Made by a program: the position numbers and the translations under genes. Positions 50,788 through 59,464 of a stretch of DNA of 64,000 nucleotides are shown here, one piece after another. Below the pieces are notes generated by a model. It did not search any database. It worked only from the letters and a program-made list of their open reading frames with translations, and was not told the DNA's origin. Every line of letters starts with the position of its first letter. Positions within the stretch are counted from its first letter, which is position 1. Source of the stretch: Umezawaea sp042738955 (lineage in GTDB: Bacteria > Actinomycetota > Actinomycetes > Mycobacteriales > Pseudonocardiaceae); assembly GCF_042738955.1 (NCBI RefSeq), contig NZ_JBHYHC010000013.1, positions 50,331-114,330 of the forward strand, read 5' to 3'.

Positions 50788-53172
50788 TCAGCAAGCCCCG
50801 CTGTCCCGCCACACGCCCCACTCGCCGGTGGTCCCGGGCTCCTCGCCCGTGGTCCACCACTGCGCGGTCCACTTTCGGCTCTTCCACGACACCACGTTCG
50901 TGCCGACGTACACCTTCGTCCGGTCCCACGCCGCCACGGAGCAGTTGCCCGGCGGAGTGGTCGTGGTGGTGGTGGTGGTCGGCGTCGTGGTGGTGGTCGA
51001 CGTCGTGGTCGTGGTGGACGTCGTGGTCGTGGTCGACGACGACGTGGTAGTCGGGCCGCCGACCGTCCCGCGCGGGTAGTCCGACGCGATCGCGTAGGTC
51101 TTGCCGCCGAAGGTGAACCGGAAGTTCGACGGCGACGAGATCGGCAGCTGGTAGTTGATCGTGATGTCCACGCTCGCGCCCGGCGCCAGCGTCTGCCACG
51201 ACGGCATCGTCACCGACACGTGCTGGAAGTCGCCGCGCAGTCCGCCGACGTTGGCCCCGGTGTGCCCCTTGGAGACCACGGACAGTCCGAACCCGGACTG
51301 GTCGGTCATGCTCCCCGGAGCGCTGGTGCCGTAGTCGAACTCGATCTTCGTCCCACCGGGGATCGTGACCGTGGAGTTGTTGGTGACCTTCAGCTTCGGC
51401 GTGATCGGGTAGTTGGCGTCGCCCAACGCGAACCCGCCCACGACGGCCGACACGTTCAGCACGTCGGCGGGCGTGGCCGTGGAGGCCTTGAGGTTCCCGT
51501 ACGGAGCGGCTCCGCGCAGACCGTCGTTGATCTTCGTCAGCAGCGTGTCGCCGATGGTGTACTGCTTCTTCACCGAGTCGTACTTGTAGTCCCCGGCGAG
51601 CTCCCAGATCATCACGCCGCCGATGCCCTTGTCGGCGATGTACTTCGCCTTCGTGGCAACCGAGGTCTCGTCCTCGGTGGACAGGAACACCTTCTTGGTG
51701 GCGTTCCACAGCCACGGCGACACGAGCGTCGTGTCGTAGTTGCGCGCGTACGTGCCGGTGATCCGGTCCGTCGGGTCGGTGTCCGGCGTCAACCCGTACG
51801 CGGCCAGGTAGTCCGGCGTGATCCCGTTCTGCAGGTTCATCGCGTGCCACATCGGGTTCACGCCCGACGGCACCTCCGCGTTGCCCGCGGTGCTGTCGTG
51901 CCACAGGTTGTCGATGCCGATCGCGCCGTTGCCGCACGGCGTGGTCGACCCGACCGTGCCGCCGGTGCCCGCCGGGCACTTCGTCTGGTCCGGCAACGCG
52001 GCCGTGCCGCCGAGGCCGTTGACGCCACCGGTCACGCCCTGCCATCCGCGGGTGTAGAACGGCAGGCCCATGTTGATCCGCCCGGCCTGCATGGCCCCGC
52101 GGAAGTAGTGGTAGGCCCAGTCCGTGTTCAGGTAGCCGACGCCCTCGTACTGCGGGGCGGTGTACACGCCGCCCGCGGCCAGCTCGCCGTCCTTGCCGTT
52201 GTCGTACAGCGCGGCGTTCGGGCCGACGAAGTGGTTCCACGAGCCGTGCAGGTCGTAGCTCATGACGTTGAGGTAGTCCAGGTACTTGGTGACCTGGAAG
52301 GCCTCCATGCCGCGCAGCAGCCAGCCGGACGCGGGCACGGCGGCGGTCAGCAGGTAGTGCTTGCCGTCGGCGGCGCTCGCGCGGTCGAGCTTCTCGCGCA
52401 GCGTCTTCATGATCTTCTCGTAGCCGGACCACAGGTTGCCGCGGTTGGCGTTGGCCAGGCCGAAGTCGTCCGGGTTGCCCGCGTTGTTGTTCGACGTCGG
52501 GTACTCGTAGTCGATGTCCGCGCCGTTGAAGCCGTAGGTGCGCAGGAACGTCACGACCGAGTCGGCGAACGTGTCGATCGCGGCCTGGTTCTGGCCCAGC
52601 TTGTAGAACCCGCCGTTGGCGTCACGGGTGCCGTCGGCCTTGAGGTAGCCGCCGGTCTCGGCCCAGCCTCCGATGGAGATCAGCGTCTTGACCTTCGGGT
52701 TCTGCTTCTTGAACTTCGTCAGCTGGTTGAAGTGCCCCTTGTAGGACAGCGACGGGTCCATCTCCGCGCCCGCGACACCAGGCCACTCCATGCCGGTCGA
52801 GGCGTTGTTAGCGCCCGGATCGCCGACGGAGATCTTGTTCTGGTTGTCGATGTGCGCGAAAGCGTAGTTCAGGTGCGTGACCTTGCCCCACGGGATGTCC
52901 TTCGGCAGGTACGCGGGCGACCCGTCCTTGCCGGTGCGCCAACTGCTGAAGTACCCGATGACGCGGCGGGAGTGGTTGGCGTCCAACGACTCGCGGCCCG
53001 CGGTGTCGTAGACCGTGCAGTAGGGGACGTCGACGCCGGGCGTCTTGTAGAGGCCGTCCGGGCGGCAGTCCTCGTTGCCCGCCGCGCTGGACGGGGCTGG
53101 GTTGGCTACGGCGATCAAGAGTCCGGCCAGCGTGGCGAGCATCGCCAACACCGGCACCAGCTTTCTGGGCAC
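50788..53172 (-). CDS. Secreted GH18 chitinase with C-terminal chitin-binding module
   Basis: 794 residues. Signal peptide ~1-31 (AMLATLAGLLIAVANPAPSSAAG). GH18 barrel ~68-540: RRVIGYFSSWRTG, KTLISIGGWAE, catalytic FNGADIDYEYP (Asp219, Asp221, Glu223; the usual first Asp of DGxDxDxE is Asn216), LNVMSYDLHG and GVMIWELAGDY. A beta-sandwich domain (~555-690) follows. A Thr-run linker (~695-735) leads to a CBM5/12-type domain (~745-794) with AAWDRTKVYVGTNVVSWKSRKWTAQWWTTGEEPG. It degrades extracellular chitin. GTG 53172 follows GGAGGTTTGCC. Confidence 0.95.
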   Translation of the reverse strand: MPRKLVPVLAMLATLAGLLIAVANPAPSSAAGNEDCRPDGLYKTPGVDVPYCTVYDTAGRESLDANHSRRVIGYFSSWRTGKDGSPAYLPKDIPWGKVTHLNYAFAHIDNQNKISVGDPGANNASTGMEWPGVAGAEMDPSLSYKGHFNQLTKFKKQNPKVKTLISIGGWAETGGYLKADGTRDANGGFYKLGQNQAAIDTFADSVVTFLRTYGFNGADIDYEYPTSNNNAGNPDDFGLANANRGNLWSGYEKIMKTLREKLDRASAADGKHYLLTAAVPASGWLLRGMEAFQVTKYLDYLNVMSYDLHGSWNHFVGPNAALYDNGKDGELAAGGVYTAPQYEGVGYLNTDWAYHYFRGAMQAGRINMGLPFYTRGWQGVTGGVNGLGGTAALPDQTKCPAGTGGTVGSTTPCGNGAIGIDNLWHDSTAGNAEVPSGVNPMWHAMNLQNGITPDYLAAYGLTPDTDPTDRITGTYARNYDTTLVSPWLWNATKKVFLSTEDETSVATKAKYIADKGIGGVMIWELAGDYKYDSVKKQYTIGDTLLTKINDGLRGAAPYGNLKASTATPADVLNVSAVVGGFALGDANYPITPKLKVTNNSTVTIPGGTKIEFDYGTSAPGSMTDQSGFGLSVVSKGHTGANVGGLRGDFQHVSVTMPSWQTLAPGASVDITINYQLPISSPSNFRFTFGGKTYAIASDYPRGTVGGPTTTSSSTTTTTSTTTTTSTTTTTPTTTTTTTTPPGNCSVAAWDRTKVYVGTNVVSWKSRKWTAQWWTTGEEPGTTGEWGVWRDSGAC

Positions 53173-53261
53173 GGCAAACCTCCTGCACCTGGCGGCGGCC
53201 TGGCAGGTGTGTTGAGAGAGCAGGGATATGTGTCACGGCTCACCCGTGACGCGCTGCGCTG

Positions 53262-53305
53262 AACGTAAGTAGCGGGGGTGCCCGCTGTCAATAGGTATAG
53301 ACCAA
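53262..53305 (-). promoter_or_regulatory. Chitinase promoter with DasR-type operator
   Basis: On the minus strand a -35 TTGACA (53286-53291) and -10 TACGTT (53262-53267) are 18 bases apart. Directly upstream, GGTCTATACC (53294-53303, minus sense), in the context ATTGGTCTATACC, differs by one base from the DasR core GGTCTAGACC. A repressor there would block the -35, so induction by N-acetylglucosamine phosphate is expected. The start codon is 90 bases downstream of the -10. Confidence 0.8.
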
Positions 53306-53308
53306 TCG

Positions 53309-56206
53309 TCACACCGCGGTCGGCGAGACCGCCCGTGTGCGCGCCAGCCTGGCCCTGACCTGGTCCGCTTCCGGGGCGTCCAGATCGGTGAACAGCGCGA
53401 GCGCCCGCTGCCAGTGCGACACCGCGCCCGGCGCGCCCTGCCGGTCGAACACCGTCGCGAGCTGGTCGTGCGCGAGCGCCTGGTGGTACGGGCTCGCGGC
53501 GTCGGTCGCCAGCGTCAACGCCGACCGCGCGCTCGCCGCCGCCTCCTCGAACCGGCCCTCGGCCAGCAGAGCGCCGGACAGGTCCGAGTGGCAGATCGAC
53601 TCGCCGCACTGCTCGCCGACCTCGCGGTACATGCCGAGCGCCGCGCGCAGCCACGTCGGGGCCTCCGTGCCGCGACCGTTGGCCAGGTAGAGCAGGCCGA
53701 GGTTGTGGTGCGCGTTGGCCTCGGTCCACCGCGACCCGGCCACGCGGGCGACCTCGATCGCCTTCCGGTAGTACTCCTCGGACTCCTCGATCCGGCCGAC
53801 GTCCTGGAGGACGTCCGCGACCGTCGCCAGCGCGCGGGCCTGCTGGTCCACGTCTCCGCTGGCGCGCGCGACCTCCAGCGCCTCGCGGTGCCTGCCCAGC
53901 GCCTCGTCCTTGCGGCGCAACCGGAGCAGCGCCGAGCCGAGGTTGAACAGCATCACGAACTTCGCCTTCGGGTCGCCGAGGTCGGTCGCGGCCCGCAGCC
54001 CGGCCTCGGTAACCCGCAGCCACGTCCCGTGGTCCGTGCGCAGCCAGAAGAACCGGGACAGCGCGTACGCGAGCTGCCAGGCGTGGACGAGCCAGTCGCG
54101 GTCGAACACCGCCGCCGAGCCGTCCGCCGCGAGGTCCGCGACGGCCAGCAGGTTCGCCTCCTCGGCCTCCAGCCAGCCGATGGCGTCGGCCGAGGACGCC
54201 AGCTTCGGCACGGCGGTCGGCGGGTGCTTCGGCTCGACCCGCACGCTGCTGCGGCCGATCGGCAGCAGGCCGTCCGCCACGTCGGCGACGTGCAGGTAGT
54301 AGTCCAGCATCCGGCCGGTGGCCTCGCGGCGCTCCTCCGGCGACAGCTCCCCCGCCAGCGTCTTGGTGTACACGCGGACCAGGTCGTGCGCGCCGTAGCG
54401 GCCGGGCTCGCCGACCGACAGCAGGTTCGCCGCCGTGAGCGAGTCCAGCGCGCGCTGCGCCTGCGCGGCGTCGACCAGCGCCAGCGCGGCGGCCACGAAC
54501 GGCGTCACGTGCGGGCCGGGGTGCAGGCCGAGCAGGGCCAGCAGGCGGGCGGCCAACGGCGGCAGGGCGCGGCGGGACGCGTCCAGCGCGGCCCGCACCG
54601 GGCCCTCGCCGTCCTCCAGGCCCAGCGCGGCGAGCCTGCCGTGCTCGTCGTCCAGCTCCGCCACGAAGTCCGCCACCCGCAGCGACGGCGACACGGCGAG
54701 CCGGGCGGCGGCGATGCGCAGCGCGAGCGGCAGCCCGTCGCACAGCTCGGCCAGCCTGCGCAGCCCGTCGGCCTCCCCGCCCCGCCCGCCGACCCGGCCG
54801 AGGACCTCAACGGCCGCGTCGGGCGTGAGCATGTCCAGCTCCACCAGTCGGGCCTCGGCGTGCGCGACGAGCCCCACCAGCCGCCTGCGGCTCGTGACGA
54901 CGACGCAGGAGGACGAGCCCGGCAGCAGCGGCAGCAGCTCGGTCGAGCCGAGCACGTTGTCCAGCATCACGACCATGCGCCGGTCCGCGACGAGCGTGCG
55001 GTAGAGCGCCGAGCGCTCCTCGACCGTCACCGGGGCGTCGCCGGGCTGCACGCCGAGCGTGCGCAGGAACCGGTTGAGCACCTCGCCGGCGTCGAGCGGG
55101 TCCTGGTTCGGGTCGTAGCCGTGCAGGTCGACGTAGAGCTGCCCGTCCGGGAAGGCGTCGCGCACCCGGTGGGCCCAGTGCAGGGCGAGCGCGGTCTTGC
55201 CGACGCCCGCGGGGCCGCTGACGACCAGCAGGAGGCCACCGCCGGGGTCGTCGGCGAGGAGTTCGTCCATCCGGCGCAGCTCGGCCTCCCGGCCGATCAG
55301 CGACGCGGGGGCGCGGGGCAGCTGGGCGGGCACCGTGCCGACGGCGGGCGTCACGGGCGCGGGGGCCGCGGGCGGGGCCGCCGCCCGACCGGGCTCCGGG
55401 TCCTCGCCCGCCAGGACGGCCTTCTGCACGCGCCGCAGCTCCGGCCCCGGCTCCACGCCCAGCTCGTCGATCAGCACGCGCCGGGCCTCGCGGTAGACGG
55501 CGAGCGCCTCGGCCTGCCGGTCGGCCTGGCACAGCGCGCGCATCAGCAGCCCGTGGGCGCGTTCGCGCAGCGGCTGGTCGCCGACGAGCGTGGTGAGCTG
55601 GCCGACCAGGTCCGCGCCCTGGCCGAGCGCGAGCCGCAGCTCCGCCCGCTCCTCCAGGACCGCGAACCGGCGTTCCACCAGCCTGCCGCGCTCGACCTCG
55701 GCGAACAGCCCGGCGACACCGCCCAGCGGCTCCGCCCGCCACAGCGCCAGCCCGTCCTCCAGCAGCCGGGCCGCGCCCGCGAGGTCGCCGCCCGCCCGCA
55801 GCCTGCCCGCCTCCGTGGCGCCGGACTCGAACACGTCCAGGTCCAGCGCGCCGCGCTCGACCCGCAGCAGGTAGCCGTCGCCGACCGAGGTCAGCAGCTC
55901 GGCGGGCGCGCGGCGGGCGCGGGTGGGCTCCAGCGCGCGGCGCAGCCCGGCCACGTAGGTCTGCACGAGGTTGACCGCGCTGGACGGCACGGCGTCGCCC
56001 CAGACGGCCGTGATGATGTGGTCGCGGCTCACCGGGATGTTGCGGTTGAGCAGCAGCACGGCGAGGACGGCACGCTGCTTGGCCGCACCGAGGTCGACCT
56101 CGCGACCGGTGCGGAGAACCCGAAGCAGGCCGAGTACCTCGAACCGGAGAGACTCGGGGTTGTCGTGCGCCACCGACGTGTCCTTTGCCGAAGTGCTGTG
56201 CCCCAC
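53309..56206 (-). CDS. SARP-family regulator, AfsR-like, with ATPase and TPR domains
   Basis: 965 residues. OmpR-like DNA-binding domain ~20-110 (RFEVLGLLRVLRTGREVDLGAAKQRAVLAVLLLNRN, AVNLVQTYVAGLRRALEP). Bacterial transcriptional activation domain ~115-265 (LDLDVFESGATEAG, EAYR-like VYREARRVLIDELGVEPGPELRR). NB-ARC ATPase from ~325, with Walker A VVSGPAGVGKTALAL and VVMLDNVLGSTELLPLLP. TPR-like C-terminus from ~700. Such proteins activate antibiotic or secondary-metabolite genes. GTG 56206 is chosen; GTG at VAHDNPESL is an alternative. It ends 6 bases before the chitinase operator. Confidence 0.92.
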   Translation of the reverse strand: MGHSTSAKDTSVAHDNPESLRFEVLGLLRVLRTGREVDLGAAKQRAVLAVLLLNRNIPVSRDHIITAVWGDAVPSSAVNLVQTYVAGLRRALEPTRARRAPAELLTSVGDGYLLRVERGALDLDVFESGATEAGRLRAGGDLAGAARLLEDGLALWRAEPLGGVAGLFAEVERGRLVERRFAVLEERAELRLALGQGADLVGQLTTLVGDQPLRERAHGLLMRALCQADRQAEALAVYREARRVLIDELGVEPGPELRRVQKAVLAGEDPEPGRAAAPPAAPAPVTPAVGTVPAQLPRAPASLIGREAELRRMDELLADDPGGGLLLVVSGPAGVGKTALALHWAHRVRDAFPDGQLYVDLHGYDPNQDPLDAGEVLNRFLRTLGVQPGDAPVTVEERSALYRTLVADRRMVVMLDNVLGSTELLPLLPGSSSCVVVTSRRRLVGLVAHAEARLVELDMLTPDAAVEVLGRVGGRGGEADGLRRLAELCDGLPLALRIAAARLAVSPSLRVADFVAELDDEHGRLAALGLEDGEGPVRAALDASRRALPPLAARLLALLGLHPGPHVTPFVAAALALVDAAQAQRALDSLTAANLLSVGEPGRYGAHDLVRVYTKTLAGELSPEERREATGRMLDYYLHVADVADGLLPIGRSSVRVEPKHPPTAVPKLASSADAIGWLEAEEANLLAVADLAADGSAAVFDRDWLVHAWQLAYALSRFFWLRTDHGTWLRVTEAGLRAATDLGDPKAKFVMLFNLGSALLRLRRKDEALGRHREALEVARASGDVDQQARALATVADVLQDVGRIEESEEYYRKAIEVARVAGSRWTEANAHHNLGLLYLANGRGTEAPTWLRAALGMYREVGEQCGESICHSDLSGALLAEGRFEEAAASARSALTLATDAASPYHQALAHDQLATVFDRQGAPGAVSHWQRALALFTDLDAPEADQVRARLARTRAVSPTAV

Positions 56207-56433
56207 GCCTTGAGCCTAGAGATCACTTCAGTCGGGCTCCAGTCGCGCTGTAGCCGCATTCTTACGCTAAGCGTGTCCGACCAACCACACAGGGCGAAAC
56301 CCGGTGGGGGAGGTTGGACCAGGTGGCGGAACCGAACCTCCGCCATCTCCCTGATCGACGTGGGTCGTCCGGCGTGCAAGGGGCATCCAGCCCGCGGCGG
56401 CGGAACGCCGGCCGACCCACGTCCCCATCAGAA

Positions 56434-56467
56434 GAAGAGGGCCACCCGGTAGGGGGTGGCCCTCTTC
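56434..56467 (-). terminator. Terminator downstream of dedA
   Basis: A perfect 14-bp stem (GAAGAGGGCCACCC with its complement) and a 6-base loop begins 8 bases after the dedA stop. It lies in the 268-bp gap (56207-56474) that also serves as promoter region of the SARP gene; nothing else is seen there. Confidence 0.85.
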
Positions 56468-56474
56468 GCCCTTT

Positions 56475-57104
56475 TCAGGACACTTCCTCGAGTTCCCGCT
56501 CCTTCGTGCGGCGGCGCAGCGCGTAGACGACTCCCGCCACGGCCACCGCGCCGAACAGGACCCAGCTCACGCCCCCGAGCACCGACTCGACGTACTTCGC
56601 CGACGCCCCCGCGGCCGAGCCGATGCCGATGTGCAGCGCCGCCCAGCAGACCGCGCCGGCGATCGACGCGGGCAGGAACCGCCGGTAGGGCAGGTTCGAG
56701 GCCCCGGCCGACGCGGGGACCAGCGTCCGCACGACGGGCAGGAAGCGGGCGGTGAACACCGCGAGCCCACCCCGTCGGCGCAGCAGGTCGCCCGCCCTGT
56801 CCCAGTGCCGCTGCCCGAGCTTGCGGACGATCCGCGAGTCACGCAGCCGCTCGCCGTAGCGGCGGCCGATCAGGTACCCGACGCTGTCGCCCGCCACCGC
56901 GCACACCGACACCACCAGCCACATGACCAGGAACCGGGGCACGGTCGTCACGGTCGTCGACGCGATCAGCAACGACGCCTCGCCCGGCGCCAGGAACCCC
57001 ACCCCCAGCGTGCACTCGGCCAGGGTCATCGCCCCGGTCACCGCCACCACGGCGGGTTGCGGCAAGCCGGCCAGTCCGGCCAGCGCGTCGGTCACGAATC
57101 CCAT
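56475..57104 (-). CDS. DedA-family membrane protein
   Basis: 209 residues, SNARE-associated/VTT domain, 4-6 membrane helices. Motifs: ECTLGVGFLAPGEASLL, AVAGDSVGYLIGRRYGERL, GGLAVFTARFLPVVRTLVPASAGASNLPYRRFLPASIAG. DedA proteins act in envelope lipid (undecaprenyl phosphate or phospholipid) flipping and in resistance to membrane stress. ATG 57104 lies inside the end of the preceding rhomboid-like gene (13-base overlap if that gene's frame is corrected). Confidence 0.93.
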   Translation of the reverse strand: MGFVTDALAGLAGLPQPAVVAVTGAMTLAECTLGVGFLAPGEASLLIASTTVTTVPRFLVMWLVVSVCAVAGDSVGYLIGRRYGERLRDSRIVRKLGQRHWDRAGDLLRRRGGLAVFTARFLPVVRTLVPASAGASNLPYRRFLPASIAGAVCWAALHIGIGSAAGASAKYVESVLGGVSWVLFGAVAVAGVVYALRRRTKERELEEVS

Positions 57105-57630
57105 GGAGTCCCCCGGAGGTGAGCGCGGCCAGCCCCAGCCCGAGCAGGACCGCGGCCCAGTGCTCGGCGGCCGTGAGCCAGTCGCTGTAGAAGAGGTCGG
57201 CCACGAGCACCGCGAGCAGGAGCGCCCCGATCACTCGTGACCGGCGCAGGAGCGCCAGAGCGGCGGTGGCGCACGCGAGCGCGGCCGAAGCGCCGTAGTC
57301 GAGCCGGTGCAGCACGGAGTGCAGCGCGAACAGGTTCGCCAAACCGAAGGCGACCAAGGTCGGGACGAGGTGCCCGAGGACGAGGACGAGCGCCGTGGCG
57401 GCGGATCCGGCGAGCCGTTCCAGGGTGACGACGACGAGCGCCACGAGCAGGAGCGTCCACAGGACGTGCGCCAGGTGGTAGGAGCCGAACAGGCTCGCGG
57501 GGAGACGCCACCAGTGGCCGTCGAGCAGGTCGGAACCGCGGTAGCGGGTCGCCTCGCGCAAAGCCGGGACGAGTCCGGCCACGAGGCAGCACAACCCGAG
57601 CGCGAGGGAAACGGGAACGCGTGACGACAC
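57092..57630 (-). CDS. Rhomboid-like membrane protein, apparent one-base frameshift near its end
   Basis: About 179 residues with six hydrophobic segments: GLCCLVAGLVPAL, the HWWRLPASLFGSYHLAHVLWTLLLVALVVVT core, ATALVLVLGHLVPTLVAFGLANL, SAALACATAALALL, VIGALLLAVLVADLFYSDW, AVLLGLGLAALTS. It resembles the rhomboid-like proteins of actinobacteria that lack the protease serine. GTG 57630 lies 12 bases after GGAAAGGGG. As written, the frame runs past the dedA start to 56839 with Arg/Gly-rich non-coding-like residues. One extra base in the C5 run 57110-57114 would end it at TGA 57092-57094. So either an assembly error or a recent mutation. Confidence 0.7.
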
Positions 57631-57638
57631 GACGTGAA

Positions 57639-57677
57639 CCCCTTTCCGGTGAATGGACACAGTTCACCGGAAAGGGG
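57639..57677 (-). promoter_or_regulatory. Hairpin that buries the ribosome binding site of the rhomboid-like gene
   Basis: CCCCTTTCCGGTGAA (57639-57653) is exactly complementary to TTCACCGGAAAGGGG (57663-57677), with a 9-base loop. In the minus-strand message the Shine-Dalgarno GGAAAGGGG lies in the second arm of this 15-bp stem, 8 bases before the GTG, so the folded leader would block initiation. The rest of 57678-57804 holds nothing recognisable. Confidence 0.75.
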
Positions 57678-57804
57678 TGTCGCGAACATCGGACCGCGGG
57701 CTACACCGCGTGGTTCCCTGGTCTGACCACGAACCAGACCGAGGTCGTAGAAGACCCTGAGGAAAGAATGAGGGAAACCCCGAACGGGCGTTCCCCTGGA
57801 GGAC

Positions 57805-58017
57805 CTAGATCAGGTCGAATCCGCCGTGCTTGGTGGTGCCGAGGAAGCGGCCCCACGCGTCGGCGTCGAAGCCCAGGACAGGGCCGGAGGGGTTCTTCGA
57901 GTCACGAATTCCTGCTGCCGCGGGCACGAGGGCGATCTCCACGCAATCCGGCCCACCGGCGGACGACCGGCTGCTCTTGCGCCACACCGCTCTCGAGAAA
58001 TCGGTTGTTGTCTCCAC
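57805..58017 (-). CDS. DUF397 protein
   Basis: 70 residues. Signature FSRAVWRKSSRSSAGGPDCVEIALVPAAAGIRDSKNPSGPVLGFDADAWGRFLG, the DUF397 family that almost always accompanies an XRE/DUF5753 regulator in actinomycetes (BldB/WhiJ-like systems). GTG 58017 follows GGAG by 9 bases, 7 bases after the regulator's stop, so the two form an operon. The pair is proposed to act like a regulator and its small partner or antidote. Confidence 0.92.
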   Translation of the reverse strand: METTTDFSRAVWRKSSRSSAGGPDCVEIALVPAAAGIRDSKNPSGPVLGFDADAWGRFLGTTKHGGFDLI

Positions 58018-58024
58018 TGCGAAC

Positions 58025-58885
58025 TCACTCCAGTTCTGAGGAAAGTGCCTGCGCCATAGTGTCGAGGAGGCCCGCCGACTCCGCCGGGTCAAGCGCGGAA
58101 GACGAGAGCCGCTCGAATATCTCGGAGTACCACTCGACATCCGAGGGTTGCTCCAAATAGACGCCGCTTCTAGTGCTTTCGATGTATACCACGTCGGGGT
58201 CCAGCCGCTCGGGAAAGCTCAGGATCACGAACGGGCCGTCCATCGCCGCGTGACCGCCGGAGGCGAACGGGACCACCTGGAGGGTGACGTTGGGCAGGGC
58301 GCTGACTTCGAGGAGTCGCCGGAGCTGGGCCCGCAGCACCGAGGGACCGCCGACGAGACGGCGGAGCGCGGCCTCGTCGATGACCACGTGCAGGCGGAGG
58401 GGGTCCTCCTCGCGCAGCAGGGCCTGGCGGGCGTTGCGCAGCTTCACCCGGCGTTCCACCTCACCGGGTGACGCGCTGGGCAGGACCTCGCGGATCAGCG
58501 CCCGCGTGTACTCCTCGCACTGGAGCAGGCCGGGGATCATCAGCCCCTGGTAGGTGCGCACGGACTCCGCGTCCGCCTCGAACCCGATGTAGCGGCCGGG
58601 CGCGATGTCGCCGTACTCGTCCCACCAGCCCTTCCGCCGCGCTTCCCGCGCGAGCTGCACCAGCTCGTCGAGCAGCAGGTCGTCGGCGCCGTACGCGTCG
58701 AGCATGTCCCGCACGTCGCGCGGCGTCACCCCGACCCGCCCGGTCTCGATCCGGCTGATCTTCGACGCCGAGCACTCCAGGCGTTCGCCGACCTCCTCGA
58801 TGGTCAGCCCCGCCACTTCGCGCAGCCTGCGCAGCTCGTTCACGAGCCTGCGCTTGCGCAACGTCGGGCTGCTGCCCCGTGCCAT
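58025..58885 (-). CDS. XRE-family regulator with DUF5753 domain
   Basis: 286 residues from ATG 58885, 6-8 bases after AGGAGG; an ATG at 58906 would add seven residues. Helix-turn-helix ~15-75: VNELRRLREVAGLTIEEVGERLECSASKISRIETGRVGVTPRDVRDML. DUF5753 ligand/effector domain ~95-270: ESVRTYQGLMIPGLLQCEEYTRALIREV, LRLHVVIDEAALRRLVGG, VTLQVVPFASGGHAAMDGPFVILSFPERL, VVYIESTRSGVYLE. Such regulators tune development and antibiotic production with their DUF397 partner. Confidence 0.93.
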   Translation of the reverse strand: MARGSSPTLRKRRLVNELRRLREVAGLTIEEVGERLECSASKISRIETGRVGVTPRDVRDMLDAYGADDLLLDELVQLAREARRKGWWDEYGDIAPGRYIGFEADAESVRTYQGLMIPGLLQCEEYTRALIREVLPSASPGEVERRVKLRNARQALLREEDPLRLHVVIDEAALRRLVGGPSVLRAQLRRLLEVSALPNVTLQVVPFASGGHAAMDGPFVILSFPERLDPDVVYIESTRSGVYLEQPSDVEWYSEIFERLSSSALDPAESAGLLDTMAQALSSELE

Positions 58886-58959
58886 CTCCAGCACCTCCTG
58901 GGTCATGCACAGTCTGTGACCAGACGACACCCAAGCAAAGGGACGTCATCCATTCGTGT

Positions 58960-58974
58960 ACTGCAACTTGCAGT
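58960..58974. promoter_or_regulatory. Palindromic operator-like site upstream of the XRE regulator
   Basis: ACTGCAACTTGCAGT is a perfect 15-base palindrome (7+1+7) in the gap between the XRE gene and a divergent plus-strand pair of small genes, 75 bases before the regulator start. TTGCA-type palindromes are common autoregulatory sites of XRE/DUF397 systems. Confidence 0.65.
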
Positions 58975-59052
58975 TCGCGGGTGAACGGTCGCAGGCTGCA
59001 CGAGCACGTTTCGCGACCGTTCGGTCGCACCGAGGAACCGGAGGGCCGCAGC

Positions 59053-59136
59053 ATGACCAGCGCCACGGGACGACGGCGGGCCGTCGCCTGGAGAACACCC
59101 CCGGCACGATCGGCTGGATCGGCTGGGGAGCGCTGA
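59053..59136 (+). CDS. Possible 27-residue basic peptide
   Basis: ATG ... TGA reading MTSATGRRRAVAWRTPPARS followed by seven more residues, nearly all basic, small or proline. Its stop ends one base before the next ATG (TGACATG), so it may couple translation of the downstream gene. A purine-rich GGAGGGCCGCAGC stretch precedes the ATG. No family; it could be a leader peptide. Confidence 0.4.
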   Translation: MTSATGRRRAVAWRTPPARSAGSAGER

Positions 59137-59137
59137 C

Positions 59138-59464
59138 ATGCCAGTCACCGTCTTCAGCCAACTCGACAAGTCGTTGCACGAGCACCTGGCCACCGTCGCC
59201 AGGTTAGCCGCGATCGGCGACGACCAGACCGTAGCCGAACTGGCGCGAGCGGAACTCCCCCGCATCGTCGCAGCCATCAAGGCACTGCTCGACGAACACC
59301 AGCCGGACGAACACGGCCGCTGCCCCACCTGCCGAACCCGCTGGTGGAGCCGCCGCCTACCGGCCCCGTGCCGCGCCTACCTCAGCGCCCAGCTGTGCCT
59401 GACGGTGGCAGGCGAACAGTCCTCGGGCGGCGGCTCCCACAGACACCTGCGCCGCGTGGGCTAG
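59138..59464 (+). CDS. Hypothetical protein with CxxC motif
   Basis: 108 residues. The N-terminal helical part (LDKSLHEHLATVARLAAIGDDQTVAELARAELPRIVAAIKALLDEHQ) is followed by CPTCRTRWWSRRLPAPCRAY with three cysteines, then CLTVAGEQSSGGGSHRHLRRVG with two histidines, suggesting a metal-binding end. It is of a type often seen beside XRE/DUF397 genes in Pseudonocardiales (from memory). Function unknown. Confidence 0.7.
   Translation: MPVTVFSQLDKSLHEHLATVARLAAIGDDQTVAELARAELPRIVAAIKALLDEHQPDEHGRCPTCRTRWWSRRLPAPCRAYLSAQLCLTVAGEQSSGGGSHRHLRRVG

Noticed and set aside
56839..57091. C-terminal extension of the rhomboid-like protein into dedA
   Set aside because: Composition is that of an out-of-frame reading of dedA; a homopolymer error explains it.
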